Origin: Voacanga thouarsii
Taxonomy: Eukaryota > Streptophyta > Magnoliopsida > Gentianales > Apocynaceae
DNA length: 64,000 bases
Reading direction: 5' to 3'
Assembly: GCA_026120185.1 (NCBI GenBank)
Contig: JANUWF010001281.1
Coordinates: 1,406,501 to 1,470,500, forward strand
The position numbers and the translations under genes are program-made. Each line of letters opens with the position of its first letter. Position 1 is the stretch's first letter. Below are positions 11,413 through 21,951 of this stretch, piece by piece. The notes under the pieces are model-generated. The model was not told the DNA's origin. It saw nothing but the letters and a program-made list of their open reading frames with translations, and did no database searches.

Positions 11413-11419
11413 CTCCCCC

Positions 11420-12856
11420 TCAAGATGGGCAGAAGATATCCATTAAGCCCATCTTGTCACACAATCTTGAGAGATCTAATGAACTAAGTCCTTTAGTGAG
11501 ACAGTCAGCCACTTGCTCTCTAGTAGCTACATGTCCCAGCTCCAATAGTCCACTATCCAGCTTTTCTTTGATGAAGAACCTATCAATCTCCATATGTTTG
11601 GTTCTGTCACGTTGCACGGGGTTATTGGCAATGCTAATTGCGGACTTGCTGTCGCACCACAGCTTCATTTTAACTCCTTTATCCATCTTGAGCTCTACTA
11701 ACAAAGCACTCAACCACACCATCTCCGCAACTCCTAAAGCCATTGCCCTATACTCAGCCTCTGCTGTTGACCTTGCAACCACTGACTGCTTCTTACTCTT
11801 CAAGGATTACCAAATTGCCTCCTACAAACACGCAATATTCAGCTGTGGACTTTTTATTATCAGTAGAACTTGCCCAGTCAGAGTCACAATAGCCCTCAAT
11901 GTTCATATGTCCATTCTTCTTAAAGATCAACCCCTTCCCTGGTACACTCTTCGGTACCTCAGAATTTGGTACACTGCGTCCATGTGGCCCTTCCTTGGGT
12001 CATGCATGTAGCGGCTCACCATACTCACAGCAAATGATATGTCAGGACGAGTGTGACTCAGATAGATGAGACGTCCTACCAACCTCTGGTACCGCTCACG
12101 ATCAACCGGCTCTCCTGCCTCTGCGCTCAACTTGAACCTCAGATCAATTGGTGAAACCGAAGGCTTGCAACCCAACATGCCCGTCTCTGTGAGTAAGTCT
12201 AATGCATACTTCCTCTGAGATAGAACAATCCCCTCTTCTCCACGAGCCAGCTCAATCCCCAGGAAGTATTTTAGTTGCCCGAGGTCCTTCACCTCAAACT
12301 CTTTGCCCAGTTTTGCCTTCAGTTGAGCAATCTCACCCTCGTCATCACCGGTGATAATCATATCATCCACATACACTGCTAATATAGTAATGTGACCACC
12401 CTGTTGTCGAAAGAACACTGTGTGATCGGCATTGATTTGCTGATAGCCCATGCTTACCATAGCTCTTCTGAACCTGTCAAACCAAGCTCTAGGAGACTGT
12501 TTCAATCCATACAGTGACTTCCTTAATCTACAAACCTTGTCCACTGTCTGTTTTGTACCAAAGCCTGGGGGAACCTCCATATACACCTCTTCTAGCAGAT
12601 CTCCGTGAAGAAATGCGTTTTTAACATCCAACTGATGTAGTTTCCAACCTCCATTCATTGCAATGGAGACAAGTGTCCTTACTGTTCCCATTTTGGCCAC
12701 GGGAGCAAAGGTCTCATCATCGTCGATGCCATATGTCTGACTATACCCCTTCGCCACCAACCGTGCCTTGTAGCGATCAATTTTTCCTTCTGGAGTCTGC
12801 TTCACTGTGAACACCCACTTGCACCCCACTGCCTTCTTGCTTGGTGGTAGTGACAC
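11420..12856 (-). pseudogene. Copia-2 reverse transcriptase and RNase H remnant
   Basis: The frame 12856-11927 covers reverse transcriptase: KARLVAKGYSQTYGID, QLDVKNAFLHGD, YGLKQSPRAWFDRF and catalytic YVDDMIITGDD, all intact. It loses frame near 11965, where one base is missing compared with Copia-1. RNase H resumes at 11803-11420 with KKQSVVARSTAEAEYRAMA, CDSKSAISIANN and a tail ending MDIFCPS, the same end as Copia-1. The segment between the two frames carries further small changes. These domains copy element RNA into DNA and degrade the template. Confidence 0.93.
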
Positions 12857-12862
12857 TATCTC

Positions 12863-14497
12863 CTAAGTTCTGTTTTTATCCAGAGCTCCAGGTTCTTCTT
12901 GCATAGCTGCTTTCCACTTTAGATCCTCTTTAGCATCCTGCCAACACTTAGGTAAAGTAACAGAGTCCAAAGATGTAATGAATGCTCCATACGTAGGTGA
13001 TAAATTAGAGTATGAGACAAATTGAGCAATGCCATGTGGGAAACCATAATGGTCGGGGGGAACTCCTGCATTATTGCGAGAGGTCCTCCTTACTATCATG
13101 GGAGTGGGATGAGAAGAAGGAATTATAGCACCTGTGTTTTCTAAGTTTGAGGGTGGTGTGGGTGTCTCAGAAGTTGGAGTAGGCCGGGACAAGGGACTTG
13201 ATGGCACCAGTGGTACTGCAGATGTTGACTCTGGCACCTCATTCTGCCTCCTCCTGGTATACACTCTCAACTCCCCCTGTGCCTGAGTCCTAACACCGAC
13301 GGGTTCCTCCTCTTCTTTGTTCTCGTGCTCCTCAACTGATTCCCTCCTTTCAACAGAATAAGGAATCGATAAGGGAATTGATCCTACATTCACCAACCTC
13401 TCACCATTCTCTCCCTCTCGCCTCATACCTTCTTTATCAGATAAGTCACCAATGGGTGAGGTCACCTCCAGTGTATAATATGGCTCAAACTCTCGAAAAT
13501 GCACATCCATGCTTACAAACAACCTTTTCTCTACTGGACTCCAGCAAACATACCCCTTCTGGGTAGCAGAGTATCCTACAAAGACACATTTCACAGCTCT
13601 AGGACCAAGCATCCCTACGGATGGTCTGTTGTCCTTCACAAAACACACACAACCAAACACCTTCAATGGGAGGATCCCACCATTATCTCCTTTCAACATT
13701 TCATACGGAGACTTCCAATCCAACACTCTTGTGGGCATCCTGTTGATCAATTGAGCAGTTGTTAAGACCGCTTGCCCCCATAACTGCTTTGGGACATTCA
13801 TCGCGATCATCATGCTCCTAGCTGTCTCTAGAAGGTGTCTGTTTTTCCTTTCTGCTACTCCATTTGAGCTGGTGTGTTTGGACATGTAGTTTGACAAGTA
13901 TTCTGCAAATGCTCTATTAGTATACTCTGTACCATTATCAGACCTCAATATTTTCACCACTGCTCCATATTGAGTCTGAATAGACCTATGAAAGTCTTTG
14001 AAGCAGTCAAATACATCACTCTTATTTTTCATCAAATACAACCAAGTAACACGAGAAAAACAATCAATAGAAGTCACAAAATATCTAAAACCATTCATAG
14101 AACTAGTGGAACAAGGTCCCCAAACATCAGAATGTATCAAATCAAAAGCACGAGAGCTTCTATGACCAGAACTAACATAAGAACTTCTAGTAAGTTTTCC
14201 AAATTCACATGCATCACACACAACTTTCTGTTTATTGGCATTTTCAAATAAAACTGGATATAACCGACTTAACACACTAAACGAAATGTGTCCCATGCGT
14301 TGGTGATGGAGCATCAACACATCCTCAGCGCTCATCTCAGATCCTCCTACTCCTACCTTTCTCCACCACATATATCGATGTTGAGTCCATCCTCTCACGA
14401 TCCAGGTACCACAGTCCATTATGCCACGTGCCAGTCCAAGTCTCCGGCCCGTCTCCTTCTCCTGGAAGATCACCTTGGGAATATCTAAAGAAACCAC
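12863..14497 (-). pseudogene. Copia-2 integrase remnant with long open frame
   Basis: A 544-codon open frame holds the zinc domain (LHHQRMGH, then CDACEFG), the catalytic core (LIHSDVWGP, RSDNGTEYTN, NGVAERKN) and a serine/proline-rich linker ending ALDKNRT. A substituted stretch, YLSNYMSKHTSSNGVAERK, shows a small local frame slip between the second D and the E of the DDE triad. The frame is closed by TAG (complement at 12863-12865) where Copia-1 has TGG. Apart from that stop it would run into reverse transcriptase. The N-terminal joint to the protease region near 14500 is also out of frame. Confidence 0.93.
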
Positions 14498-14502
14498 ACA
14501 TT

Positions 14503-15958
14503 TTAGTTGGAGATAATGGCACTAATAGATAAAAGATTTACTGGGAAAGAAGGAGCATGCAAAACATTGGACAAAGTTTCTGAACCCGTACACTTCACTG
14601 TACCCTTACCAACCACAGGCTGTGCTGTCCCGTCAGCGGTCTGGATGCTCTCTGGCATTGCTAAGTGAGTATAGGAAGAGAACTCACTAGCATTACCTGT
14701 CACATGTCGAGATGCACCAGAATCTACGATCCATTTTGGTGATCTAGTGGTGGAGATAGAGGCAAGAGCAGTACCTTTGGTCAATTGAGCATAGGTAGCA
14801 GTGTTACCCATGGGCAAAACGGAGGTGGATGCATCCTCAACTGCACTCTTTTTGGCTCCATCACCTGCTGCTCTCTGCTTCCTTCTCAGTATTTCTAATA
14901 GTGCTTGGTCTTCCTCAGTAAAGACCACACCCGCCTCTTCCTCTTCCTCTTCCTCCGCTACCATCAGATTGGCCCGATAGCCTCTTCCACCTCTTCTGCC
15001 CCCACGGCCGCGACCACGACCTGCAAACTGTCCACGTCCACCTGAGTCTCTCTCCTTGGGTAGCTTAGGACAAGCCTGTTTCAGATGATCTACTTCACCA
15101 CAGTTGTAGCACTGCCTAGTCTCCTGTTTAAACCTTGTGTTACCTGAGTTGGAGACTACTAGCGCTGACTTCATCCCAGGATGTCCGCCTGTCCCAACCT
15201 GTAGCTTAATACGACTCTCCTCCTTTATCATGGCCGAGACCGCCTCCTCAAGTGAAGGGATCCTCGTCTGAGCTAGTAGCATCGCTGTCCTTTGCTCAAA
15301 TGCTTGGGGCTAACCCCTGGAGAAATAACAGAGTCCTCTCCTGAATCAAGGCCTCTCTTTCCTTACACTCAAGATCTTTACAGCATGCTCGAGGCGAGAA
15401 ATGATCATGATCTAGCCACAAGCGTTCCAACTCTGTGGCATACTCCTGCACTATCCTATCTCCTTGGACTGTAGCATAGATGTCCCTCTTAATCTGAAAT
15501 ACCCTCAAATTGTTCCCCACACCATCATAGGTTCTCCTCAACTTCTCCCAGACATCATTGACCTTCTCGATGCCATCCACTGTTGCAGCAATAGACGGGA
15601 CCATTGAGTTGAGAAGTCACATGTACACCAACATGTGAGTTGACTTCCACTCATCTCTCCTTGCCGTGCCCTCAGCTGGCTCTGCTTTCTCAGCTGTCAA
15701 GTACTCCCCTAGACTCCTCCCTTCTAGAGTATACTTCACCCGACGTGACCAGCTTAGATACGTTGCTGGCCCATCGTGTTTCAGATCAACAGGTGGAAGC
15801 TCCACCTTAACAGTAGGTGGCCTCGCAAAATTTTCACCCCCCGACATCCTCATAAACCGCATCAATGTCGCAAGATCTGCAGGATCTAATTTCTTAACCA
15901 CCTTCTCCATCGTATTCTTGCTAGCCTCTGTCATCGACTCGTATTCGGTTCCGCACAC
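14503..15958 (-). pseudogene. Copia-2 gag and protease remnant
   Basis: Gag starts near 15958-15920 (ESMTEASKNTMEKVVKKL) and is broken near 15610 and again near 15290, each time by a short indel. The frame 15282-14503 then runs through SLEEAVSAMIKEESR, a CCHC zinc knuckle CYNCGEVDHLKQAC (CX2CX4HX4C, nucleic-acid binding), an RG-rich stretch (GRGRGRGGRRGGRGY) and a glutamate run. It ends in the protease active site IVDSGASRHVTG and VLHAPSFPVNLLSISA. The glutamate run is longer than in Copia-1. Confidence 0.9.
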
Positions 15959-16252
15959 CTATCACACGAGTCTATCACACACTTACCCTTCTTCTTCTCC
16001 TTGACCTGATCTCGATCTTCTACACATCAAGATCTGTCTAGAACTCCGGCATCTTCATGCTATCTCAGGACCAAGGGGTATCGCCCTCCCCGCACGGGCA
16101 TGGAGATAGAAAACAAATTGGAAGTTGTGAGGGGCCTAGAGAGAAATGAGGGTTACTGGAGCGATTTTACTGTAGCGGTGGCGGTATTGTAGCAGTGGCG
16201 GGCACTGTAGCGGCGGGTACTGTGCGGCGAAGCAGGTTACGGCTAGGGTTTA

Positions 16253-16264
16253 GCTCTGATACCA
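16253..16264 (-). other. Primer binding site of Copia-2 (tRNA-iMet)
   Basis: The complement reads TGGTATCAGAGC followed by TAAACCC. It directly abuts the 5' LTR at 16265 and is the same site as in Copia-1. Confidence 0.93.
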
Positions 16265-16398
16265 AATTGATTAATTGTGTAAAACTTAATTATTCGATAA
16301 TGATTTAGGCTTATATACGGCCTTTACAACTTTGCATACAAGTCCCTAGAATTATCTATACTCTCAATAAGACCCTAACAAAGATATAAATCTTAACA
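16265..16398 (-). repeat. 5' LTR of Copia-2
   Basis: On the + strand it runs from AATTGATTAATTG to CTTAACA, 134 bp, with target duplication AAGAC directly to the right. The sense strand has a TATA-like run (GTATATAAGCC). Confidence 0.93.
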
Positions 16399-16849
16399 AA
16401 GACCCTTGATCCATTGGACGAGGCGACATCTCGCCGTATTTGGGTACGTAGGTAGTGGGGTGTTACAAAGATAGATGTGACTAGGACAGTACTTCAATAG
16501 GTCCAACTCAGCACAAATCCTTGTAATATTTGACCTTGGCTAAACTTGGACAGCAACTGAATTGAGATGATTTTGTGAGAATATAATAAAAAATTATTAA
16601 ATATGTGGAGTCAGGTGAGGTTAAAGAGAGAGAATATGATGTGTTGTGAGTATATGACAGTTTTTGAAAGAGAAAAATTATTTAAAATATTATTTTAAAT
16701 GAGGATAAAATTTGGATTTGAGTTGGATATCCACTCACACCCCTAGTCATATGAGGTCGCTGCATCAACCTTCAAAGGCCTTCCTATAATGGAAGCAATA
16801 GAGAAAAGGACATCCTTGTAGAAGAACTGCAGCAGAACATGTTCAAGAC

Positions 16850-17350
16850 TCAATCCACATGGGCGCTATTGAGGATTCTGCCTGAAGCTTGAATGAAGGT
16901 GTCCATTTGAGAACTTGCATCATTTAGTGTTTGTGTAAGCCAGTAGCCTTTCATCTGAATATGCAAAAAATCCTCTGCAAAATCAAGTCGCATCAAGAAG
17001 TGTCTTGGGTCCATAAGTTCAAGCATATAGGAGATTTTCAATCCTATGGTTTGGAATTCTTTCTGAAGAACATCCATTGAAGGCTTGCCATGTGAGAATT
17101 TCCCAATCTTTGCTGAATTGAATAGAGAAGCTACAGCTTGGATTTCCTTACCTATGAAGAACAGTCCTGGCTCTTGCTTGAACTGCCTTGTAGGCATAAT
17201 AATTGGGGTGGAATGGAATTGCTGTTTGAATAACGATGCAAAGGAGTTCGATTTCCTTATCTGTGAACAACAGTCCTGGATCTTGCTTGAACTGCCTTGT
17301 CGGCATAATAATTGGGGTGGAATAGGATTTCTGTTTGAATAACAATGCAA
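16850..17350 (-). pseudogene. LINE ORF1 (DUF4283-type) remnant
   Basis: The open - strand frame contains FFIGKEIQ, then KIGKFSHGKPSMDVLQKEF, MDPRHFLMRLDFAEDF and a YW pair. This order (GKFSHGRP, a helix, LLDPRHVLIRF, EEDF) is the DUF4283 domain of plant L1-type ORF1 proteins, which bind element RNA. There is no zinc knuckle or reverse transcriptase next to it, so it is an isolated fragment. Its N-terminal part contains the phrase MPTRQFKQ-PGL twice because of a DNA tandem duplication (17141-17353). The assignment rests on motif order only. Confidence 0.6.
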
Positions 17351-17353
17351 AGG
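17141..17353. repeat. 109-bp tandem duplication inside the LINE remnant
   Basis: GATTTCCTTA starts both units (17141 and 17250, offset 109). They share CAGTCCTGG, TTGCTTGAACTGCCTTGT and GGCATAATAATTGGGGTGG, with roughly a dozen differences. The second unit is in a different frame from the first because 109 is not a multiple of three. Confidence 0.88.
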
Positions 17354-17523
17354 ACATACGAGCTAAGCATTGTCTTTGCCATCCAGAGAAGGGGATCTGG
17401 CGGCTTGCTGCCATGTTACCATTAGAGATTTAAATTTCAGAATGCTGGAGTCAAGGAATTGGAGGGAGAGTTTGCAAAAGAGAAATAGCTTAGTATACCT
17501 GAAACATATCTTTTCTCTGTTTC

Positions 17524-17562
17524 CTTCTTCTTCTTCTTATCATCATCATCATCATCATCAAA
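17524..17562. repeat. CTT/ATC triplet simple repeat
   Basis: Four to five TTC units pass into seven ATC units. It is simple-sequence DNA without a gene. Confidence 0.9.
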
Positions 17563-17610
17563 GGTTGTGAAGTGTTAAATGGATGTAACCAACTATTCTT
17601 GTACCAATTT

Positions 17611-17700
17611 AGTGGTGGCCTAATGGTATAGGGCCCTTAGTTCCATGGCATGGGTTATGAGTTCGGTCATTTGGAAGTAGTTCATGAACCAAACACTTGT
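17611..17700 (+). repeat. tRNA-like segment, possible SINE head
   Basis: TGGCCTAATGG (17616-17626) resembles a Pol III A box and GAGTTCGGTC (17659-17668) a B box, 33 bp apart, in the right order. That is the layout of a tRNA-derived SINE. The B box lacks the usual GGTTCGANNCC match at two positions, and I found no poly(A) tail or target duplication. The call is tentative. Confidence 0.3.
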
Positions 17701-20203
17701 GTGGTCGTCTCTTTGGCTCTCTGGTGCTTAGTGGTTTTGTTGGATTGGAGTGGTAGGTTTGCTGCCTGGGCAGTCATTATGGCTCAAACTGGATATTTTC
17801 CATGGGGATACTCCTATGGTCACACACCTACTGGGGTTTGCATGCTGAGTTGTACTGCACCAAAACTGAGTTGTACTGCTGGATTTTCATCTCTGAGCAT
17901 TATTGCTTACCGATTATTCAGTGTAGAATGTTGTAAGATTTAAAATGAACTTCACAATTGCGTTGCGGATTTTCTTTAATTTTTTAATGTCTGTATTAAT
18001 ATTCTTTGCTATTACTTTTGTTATTTTTAGTATTTTAATATTTTCCTGTGTAACTTTTTCAACAACTACGAATTGTCTACCTATTTTTTTTAAAAAAAGA
18101 CCATGAACAGTAGTTGTACTGGTTAGTTGGAACTTGGAGGAAAGTATTCTTCTTAGCGTTAAATTCGTTAAATCTCCTTGAACTTTCATCTGGTTTCACA
18201 CTGGTCCCTTGATCGTGAGATTGTATCAATCTCCCTCCTCTTTTACTTTCTCACTTCACTACAATCGACAAATCTTATTGATCTGAAAAGGCAATTGTAC
18301 CCTTAAAATTCCTCGTATGTTCCCCTTCCTTCTCCATATCTTCTTCCTGCATCATCAGCCTTACCCTATCCTTGTCAAGCCAATCTTCTCAAAATGCCTT
18401 AATGATCACCTGAATTACTTCATCTGTAATGCTTCTGGGACTATCTGACAGAACCCTTAAAGTCTCCCTTGGGATTTTCTAAATTCACCCCATGGCATCA
18501 CCGGTGGTAAGATCAGATTACATTAAGATCTTCTACAGATTCATTCAAAAAATAGTCCAACCAGAGGAAAAATCCTTTACTGGTGAAGCTGATAATGACA
18601 ATAGTGAAGACGTGTTTGACTATTTGGTTGATAGTGGTCAATAGATCTTGAAATTTGGTGGATAAGTAAGAAGATCCCATTATATTGTGGCTGATTGTGT
18701 TTTCATGAATTTCTCATATTCAAGATTGATGCAGTTCAAAAGAGCACGAGTACTTCATATTTGGATTGAAGATCTTCACAAAGAAGTGTAGCCTGGTTGA
18801 CAACTTGATTTTGTTAGTCATGCAAGAAATTTTCTTTACAGTAAAAATGCTTCTATAACTCCTACTCTAGTTGGGAATCTTGAAGGAGGTGTCTGTGCAA
18901 TTTTCTGCATTTCTTGTTGAAGTCGATGGTGGAGATTGTGATGATGGATTTGCTGACCTGGGATGGAGAAGGATTTTTGTGTGGCTGGTGCTTTTCAGAT
19001 TTTTGCTCTGCTAAGTTTGCTAACAGTATTTTGCATGGATTAGGGCCTTGGAGGTGGAGCGTTCACACATGTTTATCCGGCCCTGATTTTCTGTGTCTGG
19101 TGGTCTAAGAATAGTTAATTCAGCATTTCAGGTGACCCCATCTATTAGATTAGTGAGTTCAGCCACTGATTGCCCTCTAGCGACGCATTAAAATCATTCA
19201 GGATTTAAATGTATAATCAGAATATGAAGGCCCAAAAAAACATTTGGGGACCAGAATTGCAATTTGCTATATTAGTACGAGGAACATGTAATGTCCTGTG
19301 CTTTTTCTCTGATGCTCACACGTTTTGTTTTTTACTGCTGTGCTGGCTAAATATCCAAGTATTTAAATTTTTTTTAAGGATGCACAGTATAGTTCTATAG
19401 AAGTCTCAGAGAGTTGTGAATGAGACTGTTGAACAATACAAATGATCTGCAGAAAAGGGAAATCCTGGTTTCACTATTGACTGGCTCACCACTTTGAAAA
19501 AGCTAATGGCAATCTTCTTTTGAATTGATCTAGAGGGAGACGTCATATGGAAAATACAAATTAGGACCGTCTGTAGCTTGGATACTTAAGACCTCTCCTG
19601 AATAACTGGCCTATAATAAATAAAAAATTCTTGCATGCAATGAAGAGAGCTTTATTCATTTCTGTATGTTGTGCATAGCCTTCAAGAATAATGGTTTTTC
19701 TGATGTTCAGGTCAAGAATAGAGGAATACAGTGCTTGTTGCTGGACAAGGCTGCTTGGATTTGGTGTTGAATCTCGAGTGCTACATTGTGCTTGCAGATT
19801 GTTGTAACTTTCTGAAAAGACAGCCAAGAGGTTCCTTTGGTGGTTCTGAATATGAAGCAGCTCTGCCATTTTGTATATTTTCCTGCAGGCAGGCCGAGTG
19901 TTTCTCTTTACTCTTTATCTGGGAACCTACTTGCCCAGACTTCATAGTTGCTGAACTATTTTTAGAGGGAGTTTATCCCCTTAAAACTGTTAGTAGTGCT
20001 CTGAATCAAGTTACGAGTGCGTTTATTCTCTCTTCTGTGCCTTCTCTAGCATTTTGAGTTTGCTTTTTCTTTCAGCTGTTGTGAATCAATATTGGTATTT
20101 TCTGCTTGAAAACATCCAGTTGTTAGCATATCTTTCTAAAAATATAGCTAGTGCTGGTACATATCAGTACTGCATGGGGAAGTTGTTTGAGGATGGGGAT
20201 GTC

Positions 20204-20427
20204 AGAAACACAAGTAAAATGGGGTTGGAAAAGCACACACTTTTCATTGACGTGATACCATATTTATACAAGAAAGAGGATAAGTTGAAATGCTTAAAAT
20301 CTTATTCAGAAAATTTTGGAAACTAAAACCTGAATAGCTTAAAATCAGCAAAATAATAGAAAATCAAAAGTTGACTTATTCTTAAAATAGTTTTCAGCAA
20401 AAGATGCATTCTATGCATTCTTCAACA
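20204..20427 (-). repeat. 3' LTR of Copia-4
   Basis: On the + strand it starts AGAAACACAAGTAAAATGGG and ends GCATTCTTCAACA; the sense strand begins TGTTGAAGAATGC. It matches 54434-54662 throughout with scattered changes. The true left end may be a few bases away because neither copy shows a TG there. Confidence 0.82.
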
Positions 20428-20433
20428 CTCCTT

Positions 20434-21951
20434 GCTTCTTTTGCTACAAATCCCCAGACTCTTCCTTACGTGTTCAAACTCGGCTTTAGATAAAGCCTTT
20501 GTAAGAATATCAGCCAAGAGGGCCTCCCTCCTGCAATGCACCAGAAAAATTTCTTTGTTTTTTTGAACTTTTCTAATAAAATAGTACTTAAATCTTAAAA
20601 TGTTTTGTCTTGCCATGAAAAATTGGTTCTTTAGAGATAGATATAGCAGTTTCATTATCAACAAATATTGTTGTGGAGCCGTTTTGGTTATGATTTAAAT
20701 TTGTCATTTGCTTTCTTAGTCATATAGCTTGATTGACAGCTTAGTAGCAACAACATATTCTGCTTTATCAGTTGATTGAGCTATGACATCTTATTTCTTC
20801 GAACTCTAGAAAAAAACTTGAACCAAGACTAAAGAAGTATCCAGAAATACTCCTCTATCACTAGATCCACCCCAATTATTATTACAAAAATCATGCAAAT
20901 TTAACTTGTCCGATCTTTCAAGCTAAACTCCAAAATCTACTGTGCCTCTAACATATCTAAGCACTCTTTTAGCAGTTCAAAAATGTACTTCACTTGCACA
21001 ATGCATGAATCTGGACAAAAGACTTACAGAATATAAAATGTTTGGCCTTGTTGTTGTTAGATACATTAAACAACCTATGAGACTCCTGTATAGACTTTCA
21101 TCAACCTTTAATGTCCCATTATTTTTACTCAACTTCTCATTTTGCATCAAAGGCGTATTTACAGACTTGCAAGTTTCCATGTTGAACTTTTTAAGGACTT
21201 CTCTTGCATACTTGAACTGTTCAATAAAGATTACTTTCTTCTATTGCTGAATTTCCATACCAAGGAAAAAAGACATCTCTTTAAGATCAATCATCTAAAA
21301 AACTTGCATCATTTGATCTTTAAATTGTTGCACCAGTCCTGTATTGCTATTAGTTACAAGCAGATCGTCAATGTACAAAGAAATTGCTATAAGATCATCA
21401 TTAGAATTTTTTACATATAGGGTTGATTCACTCAAACTTTTCTGAAAACTAATCTTGAGTAGATGATTATCAATTCTGCTGTACCCGGCTCTTGGGGCCT
21501 GTTTTAGACCATACAAGGCCTTTTAAGTAGGTAAATCTTATCCTTTTTTCCTTGTATTACAAAACTATCTGGTTGCTCAATAAAGATCTCCTCCTCTAAA
21601 TAACCATTTAGAAAAACTGGTTTGACATCAAGTTAATATACTTTCCAAGCCTTTTGAGCTGCTGCCAAAAGCATTTTGATAGTCAAGCCTTGCCATGTAC
21701 TTGTTGACAGATTCGTTAGAGTTGAGCTTAGTCCTGTACATCCATTTTACCCTAATAGGTTTCTTGTGGCTAGATTTGTTCACTAAGATCCATGTTTAGT
21801 TTTTCTCTATCATCCTCAACTCATTCTTCATTGCGTCAATACACTTTGGATCCTTAGCAACTTCATATCCTGCATACTTCAAAACAGCTAAGTTGCATGT
21901 TGCATAAATATCAACAATTGATCTTGTACCTCTAACAGGTGCATGGTCATA
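20434..21951 (-). pseudogene. Copia-4 reverse transcriptase and RNase H remnant
   Basis: Fragments in order on the - strand: MYGLKQAPRAGYSR and YIDDLLVTNSN (21516-21295; the catalytic DD pair is kept), VNTPLMQNEKLS and YRSLIGCLMYLTTTRPNI (21180-20977), then the RNase H tail FLVHCRREALLADILTKAL and RKSLGICSKRSKEC (20664-20422). Stops and indels separate every block. The upstream end, at 21951, is cut by LTR-A just after the reverse transcriptase N-terminal linker. The tail differs from Copia-1, Copia-2 and Copia-3, so this is a separate lineage. Confidence 0.88.

Larger units (their letters stand above)
11278..16398 (-). mobile_element. Copia-2: Ty1/copia element, same family as Copia-1, inverted
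   Basis: Read on the - strand: 5' LTR (16265-16398), primer site, gag, protease, integrase, reverse transcriptase, RNase H, purine tract, 3' LTR (11278-11412). A perfect 5-bp target duplication AAGAC flanks it (11273-11277 and 16399-16403), which also fixes the LTR end at AATT. The LTRs differ by about 6 of 134 positions plus a 1-bp indel, fewer than in Copia-1, so this copy is probably younger. It is better preserved than Copia-1: its zinc knuckle, protease and most of its integrase frame are intact. It sits inside LTR-D. Confidence 0.95.
9591..16467 (+). mobile_element. LTR-D: 5'-truncated solo LTR of a Ty3-type element, split by Copia-2
   Basis: The sequence 9591-11277 plus 16399-16467 reads as one long LTR with no coding frame. 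It ends GTGGGGTGTTACA at 16467. Rejoining across Copia-2 gives TTATAAAGAC then CCTTGATCC and a GGCGACATCTCGCC hairpin. The same 3' block closes LTR-A, Ty3-B and LTR-C. Inside are phrases I associate with Tekay/Del-type LTRs, such as GGGCGGATCACTCACTGCCC and CATGGGACTTACTGAGATTTC. No TGTAACACC start and no AAGAT duplication is found near 9590, so the left end was lost where it meets Copia-5. The left boundary is uncertain by some tens of bases. Confidence 0.65.
16468..20203. other. Interspersed DNA between LTR-D and Copia-4, no complete gene recognised
   Basis: Apart from the LINE ORF1 remnant (16850-17350), a simple repeat (17524-17562) and a tRNA/SINE-like segment (17611 on), I recognise nothing. 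A frame from ATG 18492 (MASPVVRSDYIKIFYRF, then VQPEEKSFTGEADNDN) stays open for about 50 codons to TAG near 18642. Its acidic composition makes it coding-like, but I know no relative. Frames around 19730-20330 are T-rich and unconvincing. This may be host intergenic DNA or very old repeats. Confidence 0.4.

Noticed and set aside
17085..17414. Plus-strand frame and second - strand frame over the LINE remnant
   Set aside because: Both arise from the 109-bp duplication in other phases.
18914..20326. Several + strand open frames of 60-108 codons
   Set aside because: They are T-rich and often cysteine/phenylalanine-rich with no recognisable motif. I report the region only as unassigned.
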